Positions 41,491 to 48,980 of a DNA stretch of 64,000 bases are shown in pieces. This DNA is from Streptomyces spinosus (lineage in GTDB: Bacteria; Actinomycetota; Actinomycetes; Streptomycetales; Streptomycetaceae): assembly GCF_020400655.1 (NCBI RefSeq), contig NZ_JAINRC010000015.1:62001-126000 (forward strand), read 5' to 3'. The notes beneath the pieces were generated by a model. The model was not told the DNA's origin, ran no database searches, and saw nothing but the letters and a program-made list of their open reading frames with translations. Every line of letters begins with the position of its first letter. The stretch's first letter is position 1. The position numbers were made by a program, and so were the translations under genes.

Positions 41491-41946
41491 TCAGCCGAGC
41501 CAGGCGAGTGGGTCCTCCTCGTCCTCCCCGGACGCTCGGACGGTGGTGAAGGTAACAGGGACTTCCAGCTCTGCGAGACCTGCGAGGACGTCGGTCGAGA
41601 GGTGAAGCCCCGATCCGGACTCGGCAACGCCTGCCACATCGACCTTCACTGAGTTTCCCGCCTTCCTCAGCGCGTCGAGCGCCGGCTTGCGGGGCTCAAG
41701 CAATCCGATGAGTACCGCGGCCTGTTCATCGGCGCACTTCGCGCGTCGCTCGTCAACGGTGAGCGTAGCCCAGCCGGGGCCGGAAAAGACGCCCACGCCT
41801 TCAAGTGAGGCGAACTGTTGGCTGTCGGCGAGTTGCAACCCGACAAGCAGGGACCTGGAATCCACTTCCCGGCCTGACACGACCAGGGATGTGCTCAGGT
41901 CGCCCCAGGGTTTCAATCCCGCCGCAGGTTCCATTTCCATGATCAC
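41491..41946 (-). CDS. Hypothetical protein, possibly a diverged DUF4279 paralogue
   Basis: This 151-residue protein starts at ATG 41946 (ATG 41940 also possible). The segment LSTSLVVSGREVDSRSLLVG resembles the opening of its neighbour (EVSLVIKGRDLHPEEITPLL), so the two may be tandem paralogues. The rest is VTVDERRAKC-like helix and a beta segment (EVPVTFTTVRASGEDEED). Base composition is visibly lower in GC than surrounding Streptomyces genes. DUF4279 proteins are often immunity-like or of unknown function. The 4-bp spacing to the upstream gene marks an operon. Confidence 0.62.
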   Translation of the reverse strand: MIMEMEPAAGLKPWGDLSTSLVVSGREVDSRSLLVGLQLADSQQFASLEGVGVFSGPGWATLTVDERRAKCADEQAAVLIGLLEPRKPALDALRKAGNSVKVDVAGVAESGSGLHLSTDVLAGLAELEVPVTFTTVRASGEDEEDPLAWLG

Positions 41947-41950
41947 TCTC

Positions 41951-42364
41951 TCAGCGTTCGTTCATACTGGCCGCGACCCTGAGGGGGAATCCCAGACGTG
42001 CGATTCGCTTGATTTCTTCCGGATGCAAGGCAAGAGTGGAATCGTTCCCGGAGAAGCCGAACAGGTTGATGGTCACCTCATATCCTCGTTCGGCCAGTTG
42101 CCTCAGCTCGGTCCGCTTCCGTTCTGCGACGGAGAGGATACTGTCCAGCTGTTCGTGAAAATCCCGGGTGCGGCGCTCGTCGCAACTGATCCTCCACTGT
42201 CCATCGATCTCGCCTGGACGGTCCCATTTACCGGGGCCCGGTTCTCGTACTCCAGTGGGCTCGATGGCAAGGAGAGGTGTGATCTCTTCGGGGTGCAGAT
42301 CTCTTCCCTTGATGACGAGCGACACCTCCGTCAACACCCAGTAACGCTTTTCTGTCACATCCAT
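41951..42364 (-). CDS. DUF4279 family protein
   Basis: This 137-residue protein starts at ATG 42364. LVIKGRDLHPEEITPLLAIE followed by PTGVREPGPGKWDR and GQWRISCDERRTRDFHEQLD, then VTINLFGFSGNDSTLALHPE and EEIKRIARLGFPLRVAASM, matches the DUF4279 pattern (a beta-alpha-beta unit with a W-x-x-S segment and an E-x-I-x-x-I-A-x-L-G end). The family is common in variable regions, where some members act as immunity proteins. GC content is low for the genome, so it is likely transferred. Confidence 0.72.
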   Translation of the reverse strand: MDVTEKRYWVLTEVSLVIKGRDLHPEEITPLLAIEPTGVREPGPGKWDRPGEIDGQWRISCDERRTRDFHEQLDSILSVAERKRTELRQLAERGYEVTINLFGFSGNDSTLALHPEEIKRIARLGFPLRVAASMNER

Positions 42365-42382
42365 ACCTGACTCTCATTTCCG

Positions 42383-42550
42383 TGCGCCTGCCGCGGCGAG
42401 GGCTCGCACGAGCAGGAGCGGAAGACGCACGCGGGCGCCCAGCGGGTGTCCCTCGCGGCGCCCGAGGAGGAGGCGCGCCGTCTGCTCGGCCAGTGGGCGG
42501 CGCAGACGCCGGGCGGCCGGAGCTGGAGCGGGCTGACCGTGGTCGGATGA
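42383..42550 (+). pseudogene. Possible 3' remnant of a coding gene
   Basis: From about 42383 to a TGA at 42548-42550 one plus-strand frame has a strong Streptomyces third-position G/C bias and reads CRGEGSHEQERKTHAGAQR, then LAAPEEEARRLLGQWAAQ and SWSGLTVVG. It has no start or ribosome site, and it is cut off abruptly at the lower-GC DUF4279 genes. It may be the C-terminus of a gene interrupted by that insertion. The family is not recognised, and it could also be chance. Confidence 0.35.
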
Positions 42551-42882
42551 CCTGCGGGTGTCGCATTTGAGGGGAATTGGTCGGAAATGAGGGGTTCCGC
42601 AGCGCGGTATCCGTTCTATGCTGAAAGCAGCCTACGAGGCGAGTGAGGGAGTCCGACCGGAGTAGCCGACTCAGGCGGGATGCGCAGGCATCCGCCCGGG
42701 CCGACGGCGACGGTAGGGCTGAGAGGCCGGAAGGCAGCAGTCGGGCCGTACGGCGACCCCTATCACCTGATCCGGACCATACCGGCGAAGGGAACCCGTC
42801 TCGTAGGTCTTCGCATGCCCGGGCCTCGTGCCCTGCCCCCGCGTGCATTGTCCTCGCGTGTCCCGCGTCATCCGCGCCCGCG
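42551..42882. other. Intergenic region between remnant and TetR gene
   Basis: About 330 bases without a credible gene. The left part is moderately AT-rich (GGAATTGGTCGGAAATGAGG, GGTATCCGTTCTATGCTGAA), while the right part is ordinary GC-rich DNA. No clear terminator for the TetR gene or promoter was found. Confidence 0.4.
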
Positions 42883-43500
42883 TCATGCGCGCCGCGTCGG
42901 CTCCGGCGGGTCGATCAGCCGGCACACCGTCTCGATGTCGGTCTTGACCTGGGCGATGGAGGCGCGGCCCGAGAGCCAGGTGATCAGGACCGAGTGCCAG
43001 GTGTGCTCGATGACCCGGACCGCCGAGAGCTGCTCGGGGGTCGGGTCCGCCAGGCCCATCGCCTCAAGGATGATCGCCGTCGTCTGGCGGGAGACCTGGT
43101 CGACCTCGGGCGAGACGCTGCGGTCGGCGAAGGTGAGGGCGCGGACCATCGCGTCGGCCAGGTGCGGCTCGCGCTGGAGCGCGCGGAAGGCCCGCATCAG
43201 GGTCTCCGCGACCCGCTGGGCGGCCGTGTCGCCCGCCGGGGGCTTCCTGCGCAGGGTCCCGTGCAGGTGCTCCAGCTGGTCCTGCATGGTGGCGACCAGC
43301 AGGTGCACCTTGGACGGGAAGTAGCGGTACAGCGTGCCGAGGGCCACCTGCGACGACTCCGCGACCTCACGCATCTGCACGGCGTCGAACCCGCCCCGGC
43401 CGGCCAGCTGCGCGCTCGCGCGCAGGATCCTGCGACGGCGGGCCTCCTGCCGCTCGGTGAGGGGTGAGGCCGGACGCGAGGTGCTGGCTTCCGCAGGCAT
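42883..43500 (-). CDS. KstR-like TetR-family repressor
   Basis: This 205-residue protein starts at ATG 43500. The DNA-binding domain is RRRILRASAQLAGRGGFDAV and MREVAESSQVALGTLYRYFP, with SKVHLLVATM as helix 4. It resembles mycobacterial KstR, the repressor of cholesterol and related lipid catabolism, in the HTH and in the C-terminal HTWHSVLITWLSGRASIAQV. A perfect KstR-type site (TnnAACnnGTTnnA) lies in the divergent promoter region and another stands before the MaoC gene at 58.2 kb. The ligand may be an acyl-CoA or a terpenoid/sterol-derived CoA ester (inference). Confidence 0.8.
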   Translation of the reverse strand: MPAEASTSRPASPLTERQEARRRRILRASAQLAGRGGFDAVQMREVAESSQVALGTLYRYFPSKVHLLVATMQDQLEHLHGTLRRKPPAGDTAAQRVAETLMRAFRALQREPHLADAMVRALTFADRSVSPEVDQVSRQTTAIILEAMGLADPTPEQLSAVRVIEHTWHSVLITWLSGRASIAQVKTDIETVCRLIDPPEPTRRA

Positions 43501-43652
43501 GGGTCCCCGTTCCGTGACAGTCGGTGAGGCCGTCTGTTGGGCTCGTGATCGGACAGCATGGCAGGGTGGCTCGCCGTGGCGCGAATCACCTGATCCACTG
43601 CTCACAGCACCCCTACCTGCCGGTAGATTCAGAGGCTCTGAATGATCAAGTC

Positions 43653-43666
43653 TGAAACTTGTTCTA
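43653..43666. promoter_or_regulatory. KstR-type operator in the TetR/glycosyltransferase divergent region
   Basis: The minus strand reads TAGAACAAGTTTCA, which fits TnnAACnnGTTnnA at every fixed position. It overlaps a possible -10 (TAGATT, 43665-43670) for the glycosyltransferase operon and lies 153 bp from the TetR start. This suggests autoregulation and control of both directions. Confidence 0.7.
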
Positions 43667-43720
43667 GATTAGCGTCCCGTCGTAGTCTCGCGGGACAGTG
43701 CAGGCAGAAGGGGGCACGGA

Positions 43721-45121
43721 GTGACCGCTGAGGCCCGGGAAGCGGGAGCCGATCAGGAACCCGCTGCCGACGGCGGACGACCGCTCGACATCGCGCTCCT
43801 CACCTACAAAGGGAACCCGTTCTGCGGAGGCCAGGGCGTCTACGTCCGGCACCTCTCGCGGGAGCTGGCCCGCCTCGGCCACCGGGTGGAGGTCATCGGC
43901 TCCCAGCCGTACCCCGTCCTCGACGAGGGCCTGCCCGGCCTCACCCTCACCGAGCTGCCCAGCCTCGACCTCTACCGCCAGCCCGACCCCTTCCGCACCC
44001 CGAAGCGGGAGGAGTACCGGGACTGGATCGACGCCCTGGAGGTCGGCACCATGTGGACCGGCGGCTTCCCCGAGCCGCTGACCTTCTCGCTGCGCGCCCG
44101 CCGGCACCTGCGCGCCCGGCGCGGCGAGTTCGACGTCGTCCACGACAACCAGACCCTGGGCTACGGACTGCTGGGCGACATCGGCGCCCCTCTGGTCACC
44201 ACGGTCCACCACCCCATCACCGTGGACCGGCGGCTGGAACTGGACGCCGCCGGCACCTGGCAGCGCCGCTACTCCGTGCGCCGCTGGTACGCCTTCACCC
44301 GCATGCAGAAGCGCGTCGCCCGCCGGCTGCCCTCGATCCTCACCGTCTCCGGCAGCTCCCGCCAGGAGATCGTGGACCACCTCGGCGTCCGCGACGAGCG
44401 CGTCCACGTCGTCCACATCGGCGCCGACACCGACCTGTTCGCGCCGGATCCGGCCGTCGCCGAGGTGCCGGGCCGGATCGTCACCACCTCCAGCGCCGAC
44501 GTGCCGCTGAAGGGGCTGGTGTTCCTCGTGGAGGCGCTCGCCAAGGTCCGCACCGAGCACCCCGCCGCCCACCTCGTCGTCGTCGGCAAGCGCCCGCAGG
44601 AGGGCCCCGTCGCCCAGGCGATCGAGCGGTACGGCCTCGAAGGCGCCGTCGACTTCGTCAAGGGCATCTCCGACGCCGAGCTGGTCGACCTGATCCGTTC
44701 CGCCCAGGTGGCCTGCGTGCCGTCCCTGTACGAGGGCTTCTCGCTGCCCGCCGCCGAGGCCATGGCCACCGGCACCCCGCTGGTCGCCACCACCGGCGGC
44801 GCGATCCCCGAGGTCGCGGGGCCGGACGGCGAGACCTGCCTGGCCGTACCGCCCGGCGACGCGGGGGCGCTGGCCGCCGGGCTGAACCGGCTGCTCGGGG
44901 ACCCGGAGCTGCGCGCGCGCCTCGGCCGCGCGGGCCGCGCGCGGGTGCTCGACCGCTTCACCTGGGCCCGCGCCGCCGAGGGCACCGTGGCCCACTACCG
45001 CGAGGCCATCGCCCGCTCCGCGGGCCACTCCCCGAGCCGCTCCGCGGCCCCGACCCCCGGCCGCTCCGCGGCCCCGGCAAGTGTTGCAGGCGTCTCCTCC
45101 GAAAGCAGGGCCACGTGCTGA
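43721..45121 (+). CDS. GT4-family glycosyltransferase
   Basis: This 466-residue protein starts at GTG 43721 behind AGGGGGCACGG. The N-terminal GT-B domain has LLTYKGNPFCGGQGVYVRHL (glycine-rich acceptor loop), VVHDNQTLGYGLLGD and TTVHHPITVDRRLELDAAG. The C-terminal nucleotide-sugar domain has IGADTDLFAP, TTSSADVPLKGLVFLVEAL and CVPSLYEGFSLPAAEAMATG, the E-x7-E retaining GT4 motif. A Ser/Ala/Pro-rich tail of about 45 residues follows. It overlaps the methyltransferase gene by 7 bp. The acceptor is unknown. Its partners suggest glycosylation and methylation of a lipid-like molecule. Confidence 0.88.
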   Translation: MTAEAREAGADQEPAADGGRPLDIALLTYKGNPFCGGQGVYVRHLSRELARLGHRVEVIGSQPYPVLDEGLPGLTLTELPSLDLYRQPDPFRTPKREEYRDWIDALEVGTMWTGGFPEPLTFSLRARRHLRARRGEFDVVHDNQTLGYGLLGDIGAPLVTTVHHPITVDRRLELDAAGTWQRRYSVRRWYAFTRMQKRVARRLPSILTVSGSSRQEIVDHLGVRDERVHVVHIGADTDLFAPDPAVAEVPGRIVTTSSADVPLKGLVFLVEALAKVRTEHPAAHLVVVGKRPQEGPVAQAIERYGLEGAVDFVKGISDAELVDLIRSAQVACVPSLYEGFSLPAAEAMATGTPLVATTGGAIPEVAGPDGETCLAVPPGDAGALAAGLNRLLGDPELRARLGRAGRARVLDRFTWARAAEGTVAHYREAIARSAGHSPSRSAAPTPGRSAAPASVAGVSSESRATC

Positions 45122-45867
45122 CCGTCGACTTCTCCCGGTTCCCGCTCGCCCCCGGCGACCGTGTCCTGGACCTCGGCTGCGGAGCCGGCCGGCACGCCTT
45201 CGAGTGCTACCGGCGCGGCGCCCGGGTCGTGGCCCTGGACCAGAACGGCGAGGAGATCCGCGAGGTCGCCAAGTGGTTCGCGGCGATGAAGGAGGCCGGC
45301 GAGGCACCCGAGGGCGCCACCGCCACGGCCATGGAGGGCGACGCCCTCGCCCTGCCCTTCCCCGACGAGTCCTTCGACGTCGTCATCATCTCCGAGGTGA
45401 TGGAGCACATCCCCGACGACAAGGGCGTGCTCGCGGAGATGGTCCGCGTGCTCAAGCCGGGCGGGCGCATCGCCATCACCGTGCCGCGCTACGGCCCCGA
45501 GAAGGTCTGCTGGACGCTGTCCGACGCCTACCACGAGGTCGAGGGCGGTCACATCCGCATCTACAAGGCCGACGAACTGGTCGGGAAGGTCCGCGAGGCC
45601 GGGCTGAAGCCGTACGGCAGCCACCACGCGCACGCGCTGCACTCGCCGTACTGGTGGCTGAAGTGCGCGTTCGGCGTCGACAACGACAAGGCGCTGCCGG
45701 TGCGGGCGTACCACAAGCTGCTCGTCTGGGACATCATGAAGAAGCCGTTCGCCACCCGGCTCGCCGAGCAGGCGCTCAACCCGCTGATCGGCAAGAGCTT
45801 CGTGGTCTACGCGACCAAGCCGCACCTGCCGCGGCTCGCCGAGGCCGACGGGGTGGCCGCCGAGTGA
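45115..45867 (+). CDS. Class I SAM-dependent methyltransferase
   Basis: This 250-residue protein starts at GTG 45115, inside the glycosyltransferase end. Motif I is VLDLGCGAGRHAFECYRRGA, followed by VVALDQNGEEI, GDALALPFPDESFDVVIISE and EMVRVLKPGGRIAITVPRYG, a UbiE/Coq5-type (Methyltransf_11) arrangement. The C-terminal part (HHAHALHSPYWWLKCAFGVD) is aromatic-rich and may bind a hydrophobic substrate. It is the middle gene of the three-gene operon under the KstR-type operator. Confidence 0.88.
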   Translation: MLTVDFSRFPLAPGDRVLDLGCGAGRHAFECYRRGARVVALDQNGEEIREVAKWFAAMKEAGEAPEGATATAMEGDALALPFPDESFDVVIISEVMEHIPDDKGVLAEMVRVLKPGGRIAITVPRYGPEKVCWTLSDAYHEVEGGHIRIYKADELVGKVREAGLKPYGSHHAHALHSPYWWLKCAFGVDNDKALPVRAYHKLLVWDIMKKPFATRLAEQALNPLIGKSFVVYATKPHLPRLAEADGVAAE

Positions 45868-46934
45868 CCACCCCCCGGACAGAACACCTCGTCCTGCCCG
45901 GGGTCCTCACCGCCGAGCAGGCCGCCGCGACCGTCGCCGGCATCCTGGCGGTGCAGCGGGAGGACGGCGCGATCCCGTGGTTCCGCGGGCACCACCTCGA
46001 CCCGTGGGACCACACCGAGGCCGCGATGGCCCTGGACGCGGCCGGTGAACACGACGCCGCCGAGCGGGCGTACGGCTGGCTCGCCCGGCACCAGAACGAG
46101 GACGGCTCCTGGTACGCCGCCTACGCCGACGGCGCCCACGACGAGATCACCGACCGCGCCCGCGAGTCCAACTTCGTCGCCTACATAGCGGTCGGCGTCT
46201 GGCACCACTACCTGTCCACGGGCGACGACACGTTCCTGGACCGCATGTGGCCGACCGTCTACGCGGCCGTCGAATGGGTGCTGCGGCTCCAGCAGCCCGG
46301 CGGCCAGATCGGCTGGCGCCGGGAGGACGACGGCACGCCGGCGACGGACGCGCTGCTGACGGGCAGCTCCTCCGTCCACCACGCCCTGCGGTGCGCGCTC
46401 GCCATCGCCGAGGAACGCGAGGAACCCCAGCCGGACTGGGAGTTGGCCGCCGGTTCCCTGCGCCACGCGATCCGCCGCCACCCCGAGCGCTTCCTGGACA
46501 AGGACCGCTACTCGATGGACTGGTACTACCCGGTCCTCGGCGGCGCGCTCACCGGAGCGGAGGCCAAGGCCCGCATCGAGGCGGACTGGGACCGCTTCGT
46601 CGTCCCCGGCCTCGGGGTGCGCTGTGTGGTACCCAACCCCTGGGTGACCGGCGGCGAGTCCAGCGAACTCGCCCTGGCGCTGTGGGCGATGGGCGAGTCC
46701 GACCGGGCCCTGGAGATCCTCCAGTCCATCCAGCACCTGCGGGACGCGGACAGCGGCCTGTACTGGACGGGTTACGTCTTCGACGACGACACGGTCTGGC
46801 CCCGCGAGCTGACCACCTGGACGGCCGGTTCCCTGCTGCTCGCCGTGGCCGCGCTCGGCGGCCACGACGCCACCTGCGCGGTGTTCGGCGGGGAACACCT
46901 GCCGGCCGGACTGGCCCCGGACTGCTGCGGCTGA
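45864..46934 (+). CDS. Prenyltransferase/terpenoid-cyclase-fold (alpha/alpha-barrel) protein
   Basis: This 356-residue protein starts at GTG 45864 (GTGA overlap). Alpha-toroid repeats are visible: GILAVQREDGAIPWFRGHHL, YGWLARHQNEDGSWYAAYAD, AVEWVLRLQQPGGQIGWRRE and IQHLRDADSGLYWTGYVFDD. There is no signal peptide. The classical cyclase DXDD motif is not evident, so it may be a binding or hydrolase-like member of the fold (six-hairpin glycosidases are an alternative). It ends the operon and probably acts on the same product as the glycosyltransferase and methyltransferase. Confidence 0.75.
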   Translation: MTTPRTEHLVLPGVLTAEQAAATVAGILAVQREDGAIPWFRGHHLDPWDHTEAAMALDAAGEHDAAERAYGWLARHQNEDGSWYAAYADGAHDEITDRARESNFVAYIAVGVWHHYLSTGDDTFLDRMWPTVYAAVEWVLRLQQPGGQIGWRREDDGTPATDALLTGSSSVHHALRCALAIAEEREEPQPDWELAAGSLRHAIRRHPERFLDKDRYSMDWYYPVLGGALTGAEAKARIEADWDRFVVPGLGVRCVVPNPWVTGGESSELALALWAMGESDRALEILQSIQHLRDADSGLYWTGYVFDDDTVWPRELTTWTAGSLLLAVAALGGHDATCAVFGGEHLPAGLAPDCCG

Positions 46935-46967
46935 CCCCGCGAGGGTCCGGCCCGGCCGTCCGCCGGG

Positions 46968-47261
46968 TCAGTGCCGGTGCATCCGGTTGGCTATGGCATG
47001 GCCCACGAACAGGTAGACCACCGCGGCGAGTCCGTACCCGGCGACCACCCGGGCCCAGGCCTCGTCGAAGGTGAAGAGGTCGTGGGACCAGCCGGCCAGC
47101 CAGGAGGCCGCGTCATGGACGAACTGGACCAGGCTGTTGGCCCGGTTCGCGTCCAACAGGTACATCAGGATCCACAGGCCGAGGATCAGCGCCATGATGT
47201 CGGCGACGACCGCGATGACCGTCCCGGCCTGGTTCGCGCCGTTGCGATATCGAGGGGACAT
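46968..47261 (-). CDS. Small two-helix membrane protein
   Basis: The 97-residue protein starts at ATG 47261. Two hydrophobic segments, TVIAVVADIMALILGLWILM and VVAGYGLAAVVYLFVGHAIA, flank a central stretch VQFVHDAASWLAGWSHDLFT. This is a conserved Streptomyces hypothetical membrane protein. It has no catalytic motif, and the function is unknown. Confidence 0.7.
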   Translation of the reverse strand: MSPRYRNGANQAGTVIAVVADIMALILGLWILMYLLDANRANSLVQFVHDAASWLAGWSHDLFTFDEAWARVVAGYGLAAVVYLFVGHAIANRMHRH

Positions 47262-47434
47262 ACTCTCCGGATTGCCGGGCGGTGTGCCGTGAAACCCCCC
47301 AGGTGGCCCGGAGCGGACCCGGACCCGTCCCGGACACCACCCGGACGGCGTCCCCCGAGTGGCGCACCCCGCCGCCCCGGACGACGCTGCCGGAGGAAGC
47401 AGACCGCTCGGGGAGGACACGTCCGGAGGACTCC

Positions 47435-48004
47435 GTGCCCGTACCGATACGGCGCCTCGTTGTGGCGCTCACCTTGTGCTGCGCCTTGGTGGCGGGTGCC
47501 ACCGCCTGTGGAGGCAGCGAGAAGAACAGTACGAAGGACACCGCGGCGGCACAGGCCGTCCCCGCCGGGGACAGTCCCAGCCCGACCACCTCCGCGGAGA
47601 AGCGCAAGTTCGCCAAGACGCGCTTCGTGGTGGACGCGGGTCTCGCCGCCGGCGCGACCTACCAGTGGATCGTCAAGCCCTGGAAGGCGGGCAAGTTCAA
47701 GAAGGGCGCCAAGGGCCGCAAGACCGCGCTGGTCAAGGCCGCTCTCGCCGGCGCCTTCGCCTACAACCGGCTCAAGGCGGCCCAGAAGAACGCCAAGGCC
47801 GACCCGGCCCTCTCCAAGGCGCTCCAGCCCCTCAGCAGCGGCATCGAGTCCCTGAAGAACCTGCCGTCCAAGCTCCGCAAGGGCGACGAGAACGCGGCGA
47901 GCTCGTTCAGCGACGTCATCGGTGGCGTCAAGGACGCGGGCAAGAGCGCCGGTGCCCCGGTCAAGGACCAGGTGCCCTCGGCCTCCCAGCTCAGCAAGGG
48001 CTAG
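47435..48004 (+). CDS. Lysine/alanine-rich lipoprotein-like secreted protein
   Basis: This 189-residue protein has GGAGGA five bases before GTG 47435. The signal VVALTLCCALVAGATACGGS contains a near-lipobox (ATAC). The mature part is Ser/Pro/Thr at first, then helical and basic: YQWIVKPWKAGKFKKGAKGR, KTALVKAALAGAFAYNRLKA, ending ASSFSDVIGGVKDAGKSAGA. The pattern of alternating hydrophobic and lysine residues suggests an amphipathic surface. I recall conserved hypothetical proteins of this type but no function. Confidence 0.72.
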   Translation: MPVPIRRLVVALTLCCALVAGATACGGSEKNSTKDTAAAQAVPAGDSPSPTTSAEKRKFAKTRFVVDAGLAAGATYQWIVKPWKAGKFKKGAKGRKTALVKAALAGAFAYNRLKAAQKNAKADPALSKALQPLSSGIESLKNLPSKLRKGDENAASSFSDVIGGVKDAGKSAGAPVKDQVPSASQLSKG

Positions 48005-48056
48005 TCGCGTTCTGACGGAGCGTCAATCACCGTTGGCGAGAAGGCCGTACGGCAAC

Positions 48057-48084
48057 GGCCCCCCGCCGGGAAGGGCGAGGGGCC
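48057..48084. terminator. Bidirectional hairpin terminator
   Basis: GGCCCCCCGCC (48057-48067) pairs with GGCGAGGGGCC (48074-48084) with one mismatch around GGGAAG. It sits between two convergent genes ending at 48004 and 48106. Confidence 0.75.
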
Positions 48085-48105
48085 GGTGCGGTGCGGCGGT
48101 GCGGA

Positions 48106-48897
48106 TCAGCCGCGCTGGATGCCCGAGGTGTCCTGGAGCACGCCACGGCGGCCGTCCTGCGTCTGCGCGACCAGCGCGGCACCGCGCTGCTCGACGGCCA
48201 GGTACCAGGTGCCCGGCGCCAGTTCGGCGATCTGGCTGGGCGAACCGTCCTCCGAGAACAGCGGGCGGGGCACCGGCACGGCGAACCAGAACGGCGAGAA
48301 CTCCGCGGCGGCCGGCTGCGGCGCCGGGGCGGCACCCTGCGCGGCCGGCTGCTGCTGCCCGAACGGCTGGCCCGGCTGCGGCTGCGCACCGTAGGGCTGC
48401 TGCGGCTGGGCGCCCGGGTAGCCGTAACCACCGGGCGGCTGGGCGCCGTAGGGCTGCGGGGCGACCGGCTTGGGGGCCGGGACCAGGGCGGCCTGGAGGG
48501 CGGGGACCAGCGGGGTGGCGACGGCGGCGGCGGACAGGACGAGAGCGGCGATGAACCCGAGGACGAGACCCGCGCCGGCGTCCACGTTGTCGAGGTCGAT
48601 CAGCGTCCACAGCAGCGTCCAGGCCGCCAGGATCGCGAAGGCGGTGCCGACCGCGGCCAGGTCGAGCCCGGCCACCTTGCGCGGCTGCGGCAGGCAGCGG
48701 TTGACGACGATGAGAACGGCACCGATCACCGCGCCCATGTAGATGCCCAGGCCCATGCCCAGGTTGTCCCACGCGCTCCGGCTGTACGTGTCGCCGAAGC
48801 CGGAGATGCTGTAGAAGTCGAGGAACGACGCGATGAACAGCACCACCGCTGCTCCGATCACCACGCCGTCGCCTCTAGTGAGGGAGCGGATATTCAC
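48106..48897 (-). CDS. DUF5336-type membrane protein
   Basis: The 263-residue protein starts at GTG 48897, six bases after GAAGGA. It begins VNIRSLTRGDGVVIGAAVVL, with four helices following (FIASFLDFYSISGFG, GIYMGAVIGAVLIVVNRCL, LAAVGTAFAILAAWTLLWTL and GFIAALVLSAAAVATPLV). Then comes a Pro/Gln/Gly/Tyr-rich repeat region (QPYGAQPPGGYGYP-like) and a C-terminal globular stretch IAELAPGTWYLAVEQRGAAL ending VLQDTSGIQRG. It fits actinobacterial DUF5336 proteins. The function is unknown. Confidence 0.75.
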   Translation of the reverse strand: MNIRSLTRGDGVVIGAAVVLFIASFLDFYSISGFGDTYSRSAWDNLGMGLGIYMGAVIGAVLIVVNRCLPQPRKVAGLDLAAVGTAFAILAAWTLLWTLIDLDNVDAGAGLVLGFIAALVLSAAAVATPLVPALQAALVPAPKPVAPQPYGAQPPGGYGYPGAQPQQPYGAQPQPGQPFGQQQPAAQGAAPAPQPAAAEFSPFWFAVPVPRPLFSEDGSPSQIAELAPGTWYLAVEQRGAALVAQTQDGRRGVLQDTSGIQRG

Positions 48898-48980
48898 TTC
48901 AGGTCCTTCGTAGGTCGTCTCGTCGTCGGTAGACACTATCGTCAGCAAGATCCGGCTGTCCGGCCGGTTCCGCCCGCCGG

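Noticed and set aside
42680..43324. Plus-strand frame of 214 codons opposite the TetR gene
   Set aside because: The minus-strand TetR protein has clear HTH motifs and an operator. The plus frame is a shadow.
42883..46934. Secondary-metabolite gene cluster around the glycosyltransferase and methyltransferase
   Set aside because: There is no polyketide, peptide or terpene core enzyme, no resistance gene and no pathway-specific activator. A small modification cassette is the more sober reading.
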